From contig NC_056527.1 of assembly GCF_019175285.1 (NCBI RefSeq), positions 106,581,179 to 106,645,178 on the forward strand: DNA of 64,000 nucleotides. Direction: 5' to 3'. The notes under the pieces are model-generated. The model did no database searches, was not told where the DNA came from, and saw only the letters and a program-made list of their open reading frames with translations. This DNA is from Sceloporus undulatus (taxonomy: Eukaryota; Chordata; Lepidosauria; Squamata; Phrynosomatidae). Below are positions 20,862-32,516 of the stretch, one piece after another (within the stretch, counting starts at the first letter, position 1; every line of letters begins with the position of its first letter). Both the position numbers and the translations under genes were made by a program.

Positions 20862-21345
20862 CTGCTTTCAAGTCTTTCAACCCTAAGGTGAACCTATAAT
20901 GGGGTTTTCTTGGCAAGATTTGTTCAGAGGAGGTTTGCCGTTGCCATTCCCTGAGGCTGAGAACATGTGACTTGCCCACGGTCACCCACTGGGTTCCATA
21001 ATCGAACCCTGGTCTCCAGAGTTGTAGTCCAATACTCAAACTACTATGCCACACCTGCTCCAAAATATTTCTATTTCACCTTATATCAAAAAGATTTCAG
21101 GGCAGCTTACAAATAAAATTAAAATAAACAATTTAAAACAATAAGAAATAATTTAAATAAATTAAAAACATATTGAGAGCCAGATGTTAAGGTTTGAGCA
21201 TAGGATTAGTTAGGCCTTGGAGACCAGGGTTCGCTTCCCTGCTCAACCATGGAAACCCACGAATAACCACACAGAGGCCCAGAAAACCTTAGGGTCACCA
21301 TAAGTTGGAAACAGCTTGGAAGAATGCAACAATAACAACAACATA
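20862..21345. repeat. Two SINEs in opposite orientation around an L2-like tail
   Basis: Bases 20862-21060 are a near full-length tRNA-headed SINE in minus orientation ('tttcaagtctttcaacccta' start, box B complement 'ggaacc'/'tcgaaccctgg' near 21003). Bases 21061-21165 carry a reverse LINE tail ('ggcagcttacaaataaaat'). Bases 21190-21345 are a second, shortened SINE in + orientation ending AACAATAACAACAAC. Confidence 0.7.
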
Positions 21346-21853
21346 AAACATAGTAAACATAATTGACATGGTAAAACAGATTTGAAAGATAAAAACAGTT
21401 GAAAACTATCTACATTAGTATTTGAGAGAAATCAAGGAGGCCTAAAGGCTTCGATGAGTGATCACAATGGCTAGTATATTCTGGGCGTTGTAGCCAAAGA
21501 GAAATTTGCCTAATTATGGATATAACCTGGAAGACTGTCACTGCTGGAATGTGGAACAGGATTACTTCACACTATGACATTTTGTTGCAGCTCCCACTCA
21601 TCATGACTAATAGATATTGGCTAATAATAGCTGTGGAGGATTGCTTGTTCTCCTCCAATTTCCTTTATCCCCTTTTTAAAGCTCCTTCAAGTACAAGGCA
21701 GTGAATTCCGTCCATTATACATTGAATGAAAAAGGATCCCCCCATCTGTCTTGAATCATATTATCCACTCATTTCACTGGGTGACCCCTAGCTATAACAC
21801 TGAGCCCTGTGGCATGTTTTAGTAGAGCGAGTAGACCTGTTGAATCCATTAGC

Positions 21854-21981
21854 TCAAAGATTCCCAAACTTTGATTTTCCAGGTATTTGGGACTTCAATT
21901 CCCAGAAGCCCCAGCCACCATCCAGGAATCCTGGGATTTGAAGTCCAAAACACTTGGAGGATCAGTATTTGGGAATCGCTG
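21854..21981. repeat. Palindromic hAT-type MITE ('gattcccaaactttg' family)
   Basis: The left end 'aaagattcccaaactttgat' is mirrored by the right end 'cagtatttgggaatcgctg', and 'ggacttcaattcccagaa' by 'ggatttgaagtccaaaa'. Sister copies lie at 712-858, 48393-48525 and 56010-56104. Confidence 0.7.
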
Positions 21982-22558
21982 CATCAGCTTTATATGCCTG
22001 TTGATATGCCGTTCAACAATTGATTGAATACTTCTATTCTCATTGGGTCTAGTGAACAAGATGCTAGCTTGAGTGATTATTACTGAGTCCCAGCATGCTT
22101 CTGCATTTTGGGTTCTGGTCCTTTGATACAAGCACCCAGATATCCTAGCTAAAGAAAATTCACAACTCCCAGAATGGGGCAGTTACAGACAATGAAATAC
22201 AGGCCTTACAGCAGACTCTGTGCATGATACTCCTTTCTTGGGGCTGGGTGGATTTGTGGAGAAGAAAGGCAAAACTTGGAGAAGTTACTTTCCTGGATTT
22301 TGAATTTTAAGAGCCACAGGGTCGGGTGAATTCTGGGAGACATAGTCTTGACACTGCTACTTTAAACTTCAGGATCATGTTGCTGTTTAATGCCATGCTG
22401 CTCTCCCATGTCCTATTCCCACCCTACCTCTGTACACACAATTGGCTTGAAAAATCAGCTGGAGGTCCAGGGTCATATATCTGTCTGGTATTTCCAGTCT
22501 TTCTTGCTTTGATCTATGTAACTTTTTTGGACTGTTTATCTCTTGTTAGCTTGCCACA

Positions 22559-25500
22559 ATGTCACCTGAAGAAATCATCTACTTGTCAGTGCTTCTCGTC
22601 TCCATCCCAATCGGTTTTTTCTTCAAAAAAGGGGGTAAGTACTAAAATTGGAGGATGAAACATTCACTTGTTATAGAAGGGACGCTATCATGAAGTTGAG
22701 ATTTAGCAGTCAAGCTTGCTGTTGCTGCTTAGAGCTCAACTCAGAGCAAATCTGGGACCTTGCACAGTACAGTGGTCCCTCCATGTTTGCTGGAGTTAGG
22801 GATGAAGGAACCGTGTAAATGTGGAAAAACTGCAAATTAAAAAAAACAAAATAACTCTCTAGAAATCTCCAGTACAACTCTGTGACCAACATCTGCCAGA
22901 AGGTGATCATAGAATCATGCTGGAGGACCTACAAATGCCTAGAGAGGTGTTTTCTCTAGGAACTTCTAGGCTCTCCAGCATAACACTATGGTCAACTTCT
23001 GGCAGAGTTGTCCCTAGAGAGAATGTATTAATCAAAACTGCAAATAATCAAATCTGCAAAAGTCAAAGCTGCAGATGTGGAGGGCCAACTGTAATTGCAG
23101 AGAGAGGAGCATTTTGTTCCGGGTAGTTATTCTTATCACAGAGCTGGAGCAGCAGGAAAAATTGTAGCTGGTAGCAGTCTTCTTTCTGTGTACCTCTCAA
23201 AGTTAGACCCACTGTTAAGTGTCAAGAATTCCATTTAAGCTGAGTGGGGAGTGTTAAAAAAAGGAGAAAGTAGGGGACACAAAACATTATCTTATACCAT
23301 ATGTGGCTACTTTTCCATCACATCCAGGCTTGATTACTGTGATTATAGAGCTTGGAATAATTACTCTTTTCCTACTGCCACTCTCAAAATCTTTCAGGTA
23401 GTTGTGAGTTGCATTCTGAAAAAGTAACTTCCACGAGCTTTTGCTACCACTGAGGACATGTTCCATCCCATGACTTCTTTTGCTGCCATCTGCACTGCAG
23501 AATTAATGCAGTTTGACAGCACTTTTACTGTCATGACTCAGTGTTGTGGAATCCCGAGGTTTGAAATTTGCTGTGGCATCAGAGCTCTCTGACAGAGAAG
23601 GTTAAAAATATTGCAAAACCACAAATCCCAGAATTCCATAGCATTGAGCCATGGCAGTTAAAGCCATGTCAAACTGCATTATTTCTACCGTGCAGATGCT
23701 TCCTTTGTTGTGTGCCCAAGTGAAGCTCCCAAATCTTAAACTCATCATGTTTTTGACAGTGAGAAAACAAGTCCCTCTGCTTCTCCACAGGGCCAAAAGT
23801 CAAGCAATTTGGAGGAGCGGCTGCAGGCCTTGGGCTGACACTGGCCACCTGTCACATCCACACCCTCCACTCGCTCATCACAATCCTGGGAACATGGTTT
23901 ATTATCAACATCTCACCAAGGTAAAGGAATGAAGCAGGAGAGAGTCTGGTCTGGCTGGCTAAAGCAGGGAAACGTTGTGAGCTCTGGGATCATGCAAAAG
24001 GCCAGGAAGCATTGTGAAAGGGAGGGTGGCATCTTGGCCTATTTGGAAGAAGAAACCATGTTCTGCAAAGAATTATAATAAATAAATAAAGTTTTTATTT
24101 TTATCCCGCTCCTTCCTGCGATCAGGGCGGCTTACAGCAAGGTTAAAAACAACAATACAATAAAACATCGTAAAATACAAGCATGTCACATCAATAAAAT
24201 AACAGGCAAAAAAAGCCCCATAGCCCAACCTCTTGGCCACGGAAGAGGAGGGAGGCCCACAGGAACTTAATCGGGGAATGCCTGTTGGAACAGGAAGGTT
24301 TTCAAGTCCTTCCTGAATTGGGCCAGGGTGGTAGTCGAGCGGAGCTCAGTGGGCAGCGCATTCCAAAGGGCTGGGGCAGCACAAGGGGCCGCCGGGGGCG
24401 AGGGGGGAGAGAAGACTAGCGCAGAAGGGCAACAGGGTAAGTCGACTCAGTGATGATGCGGCCGAGAGCGGGCTAGAGGGGCGAGGCAGAATGAGGCGCC
24501 GGAGAGTCGGCATCAAGAAACCTGGGCCCAAGCCATTTAGGGCTTTATAGGTGATTACCAACCGCCTATATGAGAGCGCCGAAGCGGGAGGCAGCCAATG
24601 GAGACTTTTCACACGTGTTAATATGGTGGCCCTGAAACGCAGGGACCAGCCTGGCTGCCATGTTCTGCACCATTTGACATTCCGGGTTTGGTATAAGGGT
24701 TGCCCCATGTAGAGTACGTGGCAGAAATCCAATCTCGAGGTTACCAGAGCATGTACAACAGTTTCAGTCCCTGGGCCAGGTATGGACGCAGCTGGCGAAT
24801 AAGCCAAAGCTGATGACATGTGCTCTGACCGTCGCGTTCACCTGAGCAGTCAGGTGAAGCGACGAATCAAGAAGCACTCCCAGCTGCGTACGGAGTCCTT
24901 CACAGGGAGCGGACCCCATTCAGGACAGGTGGAACCACCGCCATTCCTGGACCAGGGGAACCTATCACAAGTACCTCCGTTTTCTCTGGATTCAGCAAAA
25001 ATGGAGTACTTGTGATAGGTTCCCCTGGTCCAGGAATGGCGGTGGTTCCACCTGTCCTGAATTATGAGTAGTTTGGGTTTCTGGAGATTGGGTTTCCTAG
25101 ATATTCTAGCTGTGACATCTAAAGCAGGTATGGGCAGAAAATAGATCAGTATCGACAGGTAGATCATTGGGTGATTTGTGGTAGATTGGCAAAAATGAAA
25201 AAGATTACTTGAGTCTGCATGTCATGAATAGTTGCTCAGTATAAGGATCTCTTTTATCATTGTGTGTCAATGTTGTTGTTGAAATTCATGTTGGTTTATT
25301 TATTTGTTTGTTATTAACTGCTATCAAGTCAACTATGACATGGCAACCCTATGAATGAGAAACCTCCAAGTCACCCTATCATCCCTGCAGACTCAAGGCT
25401 GTGGCTTCCTTGATTATCTGCTGTATTTGGAATGTGGTCTCCCTCTTTTCCTACTGCCTTCTACCTTGCCAGGCATTATTGTCTTTTCTAGTGGGTCATG

Positions 25501-28500
25501 CCTTCTCATGATGTGCTCAAAGTACAACAATATCAATTTAGTCATCTTGGTTTCTAAGGAGAGTTCAGGCTTGATTTGTTGTAGGACCCACTTGTTTGCC
25601 TTTTTAGCAGTCCGGGGTATCCATAGAATGCTTCTGTTCTCCAGTACCACATTAACCCAACATAGCACAGTGGTTATGTTGCTTGGGGAATCCTGGGAGT
25701 TGTAGACCAAACCAGTGAAGTCCTGAAATGAAAATGGGACATTTAGTGCCAAGGTGTATGCATAGTAGGGTTGAAACTGAGAAACAATTAAAAATTCTCA
25801 GCCTTTTAATTTTATTTTTCCTACCCTGTACCAGGTCTTGCCACTATCTGACACTTGGATGGACCTTTTCCTATCTGCTCTTTTTCCGCACAGTGACCTT
25901 CTTTGACTTGCCAGAGCCAACCCCTTTCACCAATGCCGTGCAACTTCTGCTCACTCTCAAGGTAAATTGGTGCTGTTTGGTGGATGGGTTAAACAAGGGG
26001 TGGGCACAGCGTGGCTTTGGGGCCACATGTAGCCCTCTAAAGTTGTTTTTGTGGCCCTCAACCTTCCCAGATTCCCTGAATCATCTTTTTTCTGGCTCCT
26101 ATGAAAGGAATGAATTGGAGAGGCAATTCACTGCTTGAATAGGTTGAAGCTTCCACTAAGGTTATCAGGTCAGGGCTGAGATTTTTGGGCCAAAACCTGA
26201 GAATAAGGGGTAGCTCCTGGTGATGGTATAGGTTGATATTGCAAAGAACAGTCTCTGGTAAACATGATACATTAAGCATCAACCACACTAGCTGAGTGTA
26301 TACTATTCAAAGCACCAGATATAAAAATGAAGAAAATAAGCACACACACACTTTTCAAGCTAGTTTTTTCATTCTGAGATTCCTTCCGCTTGCCTCCAGA
26401 TGGGGAAAAAGGGACCAGGCCCTGAGATCTTTTTAAATGTAGTGCATAGGGTTTCCAGACTGAAAACTGGAGAGGATTATCCTACCTTTAATGGTTGTGT
26501 GGTGTTGGTTATTACCTGGTTATATGATAAAGCCACAACCAACACTTGCTGAAAATGCTTCTTCTATCCAACCATTAGAGTATACAAAGGGATCTTGCAG
26601 CACCTTTGAAACTAACTGAAAGATAGAAGTTGATAGCATGAGCTTTCATAGGCTTGAGCCTACTTGCTCAGATGCATTTGGTGCAGTGGAAAGCCCAGGG
26701 ACAGACCTATATAGCATTCTGTGTGTGAGAATGTCCATAAGAATATAAACCTTTGTTGGTGTGGAGATGAGATGGCAAGTTCAATTTTAATGATGGTCCA
26801 TTGGGAAACAAGATAAGGCTATTGGCTAAAGCTACAATTAGTAGATAAGCATATGAATGAGTATTGGGATACCAAAAAGAAGATGTGATAAACTGAACAA
26901 AGAGAGCCGCCATGAAGGTGTGAGGTTAGCTAATGTTATAATGTGTGTAGTGAGCAAGGAAATAACCATTAAAGATACAAGGGCCCTTCAGTTTCCACCT
27001 CACCCCTATGTTCTCTAACATTTAAAAACAACTGTTTTGCTCTTCTGATTACATCTACTTTGGGTTCCCCCCCCTTCCTCCTCCTCCTGCTACTACTACC
27101 ACTACTACTACTATTGTAGTAATTTTATTATTATTACTATTATTATTATTTTGATATTTTTGGCATAGAAGGCTCCAAGGACAGTGATTTGGGTCTTCTT
27201 GGTCTGTTGATGTTGCCGACCCCAGATTTAGAAAAGAGACTTTAGGAAGTCTGTTTCTCATGATGCATTTAATTTTGTTCCCCCAGATGGTGAGCTTAGC
27301 CAATGAAGTGCAAGAATTCACACAGGCGAAAAAACAGGAAGTGACATCATTTTCAAAGTCTTCTGTGATTGGTGTGATTCCCAAAATGCCTGGACTCGTG
27401 GAGATCCTGTGCTACAGTTATTGCTATGTGGGACTCATGACAGGTACCTGAGTTACCTCTCAGAAACTTGCAGTCAACAGGACAAGATGAAATATTGTCT
27501 ATACACTGGTACCCCGGGTTACGAAATTAATTCGTTCCGCCGCCGCTTTCGTAACCCGGGATACTTCGTAAGCCGAATAGCCCATAGGCGCTAATGGGGA
27601 AAAAGCCGCGGCTGCGCCGCGGCTCCATTTAAAACAGCGCCGGGGTTTTTTCGTAACCCGAAAAAACCTTCGTAAGCCGAAACAATAAATCCCTATGGGA
27701 TTTTTTCGTATCCCGAAAATTTCGTAACCTGGGTATTTCGTAACCCGGGGGACCAGTGTATTCCAAAACTCACATTGTGTACTTTGCCTTTGGTAGCCAA
27801 AGGGGCTGAAAGCCTTTTATTGCCTTTTTATTGAGGCTTCTGACTACATATACAGAAATTGATGACTGGAAACAAAGTATAGGTGAGGTTGTATCCACTC
27901 TGCAGAGGTTTGACACCACGTTAACTGCCATGGCTCAGTGCCATGGAATTCTGGGAATTGCAGTTTGTTGTGGCACCAGTGCAAAGATCTGGTGCCACAA
28001 CAAATTACAGTTCCCAGAATTCCATAGCACTGAGCCATGGCAGTTAAAGTAGTGTCAAACTGGATTATTTCTGCATTGTGGATGCAGTCTAGAAGATCCT
28101 AGCATTGTTGCAGTTTACTTTTGAAGGAAAAAGAACCTCAGATGAGAACTGGTGAGCTGGAGGACCTACATATTCCTAGAGAGAACATTTTAATAAAATC
28201 TATGAATAATCAAATCCACAAAAGTAAAAGCTTCAAATGTGGAGGGACAAGTGTCATTTCTTTTTTTATTATTGTGTGTGTCTGGGGGGGTGGGGGTTGC
28301 CTGCTTCTAATAAAGTGGCAATTTACAGTTCAGGATCTTGTAGTGCCATTTGTAATGAAAACCCCCCACCAAAAACAAAAATCCCATCCCTTTAAAAACA
28401 GAATTTTGTTCGTTACTATTGTCTATTGTTGTCCATGAGTCTGATAACAGGTTGTACAATATGGAGAAAAGTAGGTAAGCTTTCAATATGCATCTGATTG

Positions 28501-31348
28501 TTGGAGCATGTCAGACAGGAGAAGGAAGCGTATTCTGCATATAAATGGAAGTGGCATCACCAAGAGATTCTCTCCATATGATACTGAGGATTGAATGTGC
28601 CTGTAAGAGAGAAGTTTGTCTCCTGGGTAATCATTTCCCAGGATGTACTTCTTCTGTAGACCTGAAGGGTCAAAACAGTGTCGTTGTATCACCGGATTCA
28701 GCCAGTAGGCATAGGACACCTAGTCTACTGAACACATGAGACTCTTATTACACATGCACCTAGGGCCCTTGGATCTGAATATCATTTTCTTGTATTCAGG
28801 TCCATTTTATCGTTACCGTACTCACCATGATTGGCTCAACCAGCCTGATTCTTCAGTCATCCCGAGCTGGCAACCACTGCTTTCCAGAGCAAAAATGATC
28901 CCCATTTTCGGGGTGTTTTTCCTGGTGGTCTCCCACTTCTTCCCTCTTAATTATGTCCGAAGCGATGCCTTCTACGAACGAGGGCTTCCTTTTCGCCTCT
29001 TCTACATGGTGCCCATCTTCTTCATCTTCCGCATGCGCTTCTATGTGGCCTGGTTGTGCGCTGAATGCGCCTGCATTGCAGCTGCCTTTGGTGCTTATCC
29101 AACTGCTGCCAAATCACGGTCAGGTGGAGGACCGACTGTAGAATATGAGCCACTTAGCAGGTGAGTCAAGAAGGCATTTGTCTTCTGGGATAAGCTTCCA
29201 TTTCCAGTACAGATTTAGAGAACTGCATTTTGAGAATCCTACTGTACAGATGCTGATACTTTGTCAGTTCAAACGATTGTGGGTAGTTGAACATAAGCAT
29301 GCATGCATGCACAAAATGCATTTTATATTTAAAATGTATGCAAATGCACATTTAACTTTGTTCACTTTGTGTAAACTGAATACAGCTGTACCTCAGTTAA
29401 CAAAGTAGATGTGTTGCTGACATTACATCTTTTACAGAAAAGGAAGGAAAGGCTTTTTCATTCGCAAACATCATGCAATTACAAAATTGAATTTGTCCAT
29501 TACTTTCTCTGCATATCTTGGTGGAAAGGACCATTTATAATATAAATGTAGGATGGTTTTTAGATACATAAGATTTAATACTACACTGTATTACAGAAGT
29601 TACAGTGCAGCTTTTACAGAACTCTGCAACTAAATGCCAACATTCTGTACTACTGGAAGCTTCCAGAAAACCTTTCAGGGGCAGCCTTAGATAGAATGCA
29701 TTACATCTGTCAGTTCTGGACAATTAATGCTTTGTTTTCTTTCAAGCAGATCAGCTGATGGGGAAGCATCCACAATCACCTATGATTATGAAACAATCAA
29801 GAACATTGATCCACATGGCACAGATTTCTGTGTCAAGGTGAAGGATGGCATGCGCTATTGGAACATGAGTGTCCAGTGGTGGTTGGCACAATACATCTAC
29901 AAAAGTGCACCTGTCCGGTCTTACGTCATGAAGTGAGTAACGTGGCACAAAAGGAGGAGGGAGTACATGAAAATTTAGGTTAGAGAGAAAATAATCAGAT
30001 AGAGTGAGCTGAGAGGGTTGATATGGAGGTGAACTGTGAGTTTTTCGGATAATTTGGGTTGATATGACAGGTTCTTGTGGAACTAGATAAAAAGGTGAAT
30101 TCTAAGACAGTAGTTGTATGAAGACAGACAATGCCTGAATCAGCTGGAGAAAGGCATAAATATTCACATAAGCTTTTTGAGGGAGAAGCTTCCATAAGTA
30201 AGCCAGTTATGATCCCAGAGTATTTTATGGCCAATTTGAATGGTAGGGTAAAGCACTCCAGGATAGATGCAGCAAGTGAGGTAGTTAGCAGGGAGGACTA
30301 TAAAATGGTGTGGGTTGATGTGAGATGAAGACAATTATATACAGGTACTTTTGTTTTATGCAGAAGAAGGACTGTAAAAAGCTGGTGCTTATGGACTAAG
30401 ACAGAAGGAACAAAATGATAGAAGTGTGGAAGATTACAAATGATAGTGGATATGGACATCCCAAGATATAGATGCGGACTTGGTTTGAAATGAATAGTGA
30501 AGGATTTTGTGAATTTAAAGAGTAGCGAAACCTGATAGCAACATTGGAGGCATCAGAGCTTGACAATGACTGTGAGGGAAACTGTGAAGGATTCTGGTAG
30601 GCTCTGCAAGGAGAGAACTCTCAGATTAACAGTGATAATATTGATGGATTTGTGGATCCATTGATGGATTGATTCCATGTTGCGTTTTTGTTTAACTTGG
30701 AGGTCCAATTGGCATCATCATTGGTTCCTTTATGGTGCCATCTTAAAACCTGGCTTGTTATTAAAATCTTTGGGGCGTAACTGTTCAAATCTACATGCAC
30801 ATAATTTTAGTTGTTTCAGCCTTTGAAGTTGCTTCAAAATCTTGCTCAAATCATTTTCTTGTTTTTAATTTGTAATTCTTTGTATTGTTTTACTTGTATG
30901 CCGCCCTGAGATAAAGAGTGGGATATTAATATTTTAACAACTAAAATAAGAATGGTTTCTTTTCAGGAGCGCCTGGACTATGCTCATCTCAGCCTACTGG
31001 CATGGGATTCATCCTGGCTATTACCTCAGCTTCCTTACCATTCCACTGTGCCTCGCAGCAGAGGGTGCCATGGAGAGTGGGCTCTTGAAACACCTCTCCT
31101 CTTCCGGACGTGTCTATGGTGACTGGGTGCAGTGGTTCCTGAAGATGAGGGCCTACGACTACATGTGCATGGGTTTTGTGCTGCTCACCTTTGAGGACAC
31201 CGTTCGTTACTGGAGCTCCATCTATTATTGCATCCATGTAGTAGCTGTGGCATTCTTCCTTTTGGGAAAAGTGTTGGGCTTCAGGAGGGGGCAGGGCTCC
31301 CAGAAGGCCAAAGATGGAGCTGTGGAGAACCCCCAGCACTTTGAGTAA
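22559..31348 (+). CDS. MBOAT7: MBOAT7, lysophosphatidylinositol acyltransferase (complete, 7 coding exons)
   Basis: Coding exons are 22559-22634, 23791-23920, 25835-25961, 27287-27443, 28800-29160, 29750-29932 (or from 29747) and 30967-31348. They join in phase to 471 aa (472 with the alternative acceptor; human 472). The protein starts MSPEEIIYLSVLLVSIPIG and is hydrophobic throughout, as a multi-pass ER membrane enzyme. The MBOAT active-site residues are present: Asn322 in RYWNMSVQWW and His357 in AYWHGIHPGYY, with the same 35-residue spacing as human Asn321/His356. Family knowledge: it transfers arachidonoyl from CoA to lysophosphatidylinositol in the Lands cycle. The start-codon exon begins at 22550 after TTGTTAG, so the 5' leader is spliced, probably from the CpG island at 15.3-15.9 kb. 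All introns are GT-AG. Confidence 0.97.
22770..23091. mobile_element. Pogo-type MITE with TA target duplication (MBOAT7 intron)
   Basis: Inverted ends are CAGTGGTCCCTCCATG and TGTGGAGGGCCAACTG, flanked by TA on both sides (22768-22769 and 23092-23093). Inside are 'gaggacctacaaatgcctag' and 'atcaaaactgcaaataatca'. A truncated relative sits at 28139-28256. Confidence 0.75.
23488..23708. repeat. Palindromic 'cagaattaatgcagtttga' MITE
   Basis: The left arm 'ctgcagaattaatgcagttt' is mirrored by 'aaactgcattatttctacc', and 'actttt.actgtcatg' by 'ccatggcagttaaagcc'. The centre contains 'agctctctgacagagaagg'. It ends just before MBOAT7 coding exon 2. Confidence 0.7.
24072..24991 (-). repeat. L2-like LINE 3' fragment, minus orientation
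   Basis: Minus-strand translation shows late reverse-transcriptase and C-terminal blocks: LNPEKTEVLVIG near the 5' end, a LHWLPP block, RRLVITYKALNGLGPGFL, and a short conserved end before the 3' tail. The tail at the left has GTAAGCCGCCCTGATCGCAGG and ATAAATAAATA repeats. The frame is broken in several places. Its 5' limit meets an inverted duplication (24918-25062). Confidence 0.75.
24918..25062. repeat. 57-bp perfect inverted repeat at the LINE 5' junction
   Basis: Arm 24918-24974 (starts attcaggacaggtggaac, ends cctatcacaagtac) and arm 25006-25062 are perfect inverse complements over 57 bp, separated by 31 nt. The left arm belongs to the LINE body, so the right arm is a reversed copy of LINE sequence. 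This is the layout expected when a LINE insertion gains an inverted 5' end during target-primed reverse transcription. Confidence 0.85.
25287..25700 (-). repeat. BovB-type LINE 3' fragment, minus orientation
   Basis: Minus-strand translation reads RTAKKANKWVLQQIKPELSL, TKMTKLILLYFEHIMRR and KTIMPGKVEGSRKRGRP, matching the C terminus shared by BovB-type ORFs. The 3' end runs into a TAAATAAA-rich tail at the left (about 25287-25315). It sits between MBOAT7 coding exons 2 and 3. Confidence 0.75.
26575..26705. repeat. Truncated fold-back repeat, relative of 16680-16965
   Basis: It carries 'gatcttgcagcacctttgaa', 'tagaagttgatagcatgagc' and 'tgctcagatgcatttggtgc', which match one arm of the longer copy at 16680-16965. 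It lies in MBOAT7 intron 3 (between 25961 and 27287). The remainder of that intron includes a CA run near 26341 and a TTA/CTA-rich stretch at 27080-27158. Confidence 0.6.
27504..27758. mobile_element. CpG-rich mariner/pogo-type MITE ('cgtaacccggg' family), copy 1
   Basis: The ends CACTGGTACCCCGGG and CCCGGGGGACCAGTG are inverse complements, flanked by TA on both sides. The interior repeats the module 'ttcgtaacccg' many times in both orientations and has a CpG-rich centre ('gccgcggctgcgccgcggct'). Two further copies are in LENG1 intron 1. Its high CpG content suggests relatively recent insertion. Confidence 0.75.
27888..28256. repeat. Palindromic MITE plus truncated pogo-type MITE
   Basis: Bases 27888-28092 are a palindrome ('tgacaccacgttaactgcca' against 'ggcagttaaagtagtgtca', 'ggaattctgggaattgcag' against 'ttacagttcccagaattcc'). 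Bases 28139-28256 match the right part of the MITE at 22770-23091 ('gaggacctacatattcctag', 'gaataatcaaatccac', 'tgtggagggacaagtg'). Confidence 0.65.
29747..29749 (+). promoter_or_regulatory. MBOAT7: NAGNAG tandem acceptor of MBOAT7 coding exon 6
   Basis: The intron ends ...ttcAAGCAG, giving two AG acceptors three bases apart (exon start 29747 or 29750). Both keep the frame; the choice adds or removes one serine just after residue 283 (LSSRSADG versus LSRSADG). The second form gives a protein of 471 aa. Confidence 0.75.
30735..30945 (+). repeat. L2-like LINE 3' end
   Basis: It shows 'catcttaaaacctggcttgt' (a degenerate LKTWL block), then 'ttgtatgccgccctgagat' and 'gagtgggatattaatatttt', the family tail. 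It lies just before the last MBOAT7 exon. Confidence 0.6.
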
Positions 31349-32447
31349 CAAAGCCAAGACAAAGATGACACAAGCTTACGACTGATGGCACCAGAAAGGA
31401 ACCAATCCTGATGCCAACTGGACCTCCAAGTTAAAGGAACACACAGCATGAAATAGAATAATAGATGGAGAGCCGTGATACAAGCGCTCCCACAGGCCCT
31501 GGAGGCCAGGGAAGAATTCAGTATAAGACTGTTTTTAAGTGTTTCACTATTAAATCTACAGCTGGAAAATCCAAGAATAGGAAACAGGAACTGAGCCTCA
31601 ATATCCTCCCTTCTCCCTTGCACCCATGGAGCACTTAGGAATCATGGCATAAGCTGCTTTCTGTGAGAACTTACTTGACACTAGTGAGTCCTCAGGGGGA
31701 GAAATCTTAGAATTCTTATTATCTAATTGCTTTGCTTACTTTATTTTCTTTCTATCTTTCCTTGCCCTCCCAGAAAGCTTAGGAGCCCTGGTTCTTAGCA
31801 TCTCTCTACTTTTCTTTTTCCAAGTTTCCATTTCCGTTTTTTAATTTTTAACCTAGCTCCAAACCTCAGCAGCTTTACTGAGGACAAGCTGAGTCCTTGC
31901 AATAATGAGTTGAGCTCACCTGCTTTCCAACACTCCGTTGTTTTCATAGGGTCTTTTGTAATGTCACACTTGTATCATTGAAAGCATGTGGTGGGTTTGG
32001 AAGGAGGATTTAGAGGTTTGCTACTGTGTGGTATATCAGCTGATCATGGCAGGGTGTAAAAATGTGTTGAAAGTCACAACCAGATCAAGTGTGTTTGGAG
32101 ATACTTTTGCAGTATATTGTGCAAAAATTTGTGAGGCTCTTGCTTAGCCTAGAATCAGTGATACCTCAATATGGATGAGATTCTGAAAGGTAAAAAGGCA
32201 CCTCCAGGCCTGGAACATGGAACTGCAAAAGAATGATATAAGAATCATGTTCTCCTAATTTGCTGAACAGTTACTAAGGAAAATGAAGTTCTCCATAGAA
32301 AAAGTGATATATTTAAATGCATCAATTTTCAATTACGAGGACCTGAATCAAGCCATGACGGTTGAGCTTTTGGCTGCAAATTACAGCTCTAAGACATACA
32401 AACTCTAAAAATACGTATTTGAAGATGTGAGTCTTGAAAACCTGGTT

Positions 32448-32460
32448 TTGCGCAAGGGCC

Positions 32461-32505
<45 letters not shown>

Positions 32506-32516
32506 TGAAGCGAGCA
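32448..32516 (-). pseudogene. Truncated U6 snRNA copy
   Basis: The minus strand matches U6 snRNA from its 5' end: TGCTCGCTTCAGCAGCACAT, then ATACTAAAATTGGAACGAT, ACAGAGAAGATTAGCATGG and CCCTTGCGCAA. The match covers about 69 nt with one or two substitutions and stops after GCGCAA, before the rest of the roughly 106-nt RNA. The 3' stem and U tail are absent, so it is a retrocopy or gene fragment rather than a functional gene. Confidence 0.85.

Larger units (their letters stand above)
15897..22549 (+). other. MBOAT7: Inferred MBOAT7 first intron, repeat-filled
   Basis: About 6.6 kb lies between the CpG island and the exon that carries the MBOAT7 start codon. It holds SINEs (16366-16580, 20862-21060 in reverse, 21190-21345), fold-back MITEs, a CR1 fragment, a SPIN element and an ATC microsatellite, all listed separately. 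Stretches such as 17360-17820, 17906-18330, 19500-19940 and 21350-21850 show nothing I can identify. That this is one intron follows from the lack of other genes and from the acceptor at 22549/22550. Confidence 0.5.

Noticed and set aside
24346-24819. 157-codon open frame on the minus strand
   Set aside because: It is part of an L2-like LINE reverse-transcriptase relic, not a host gene.
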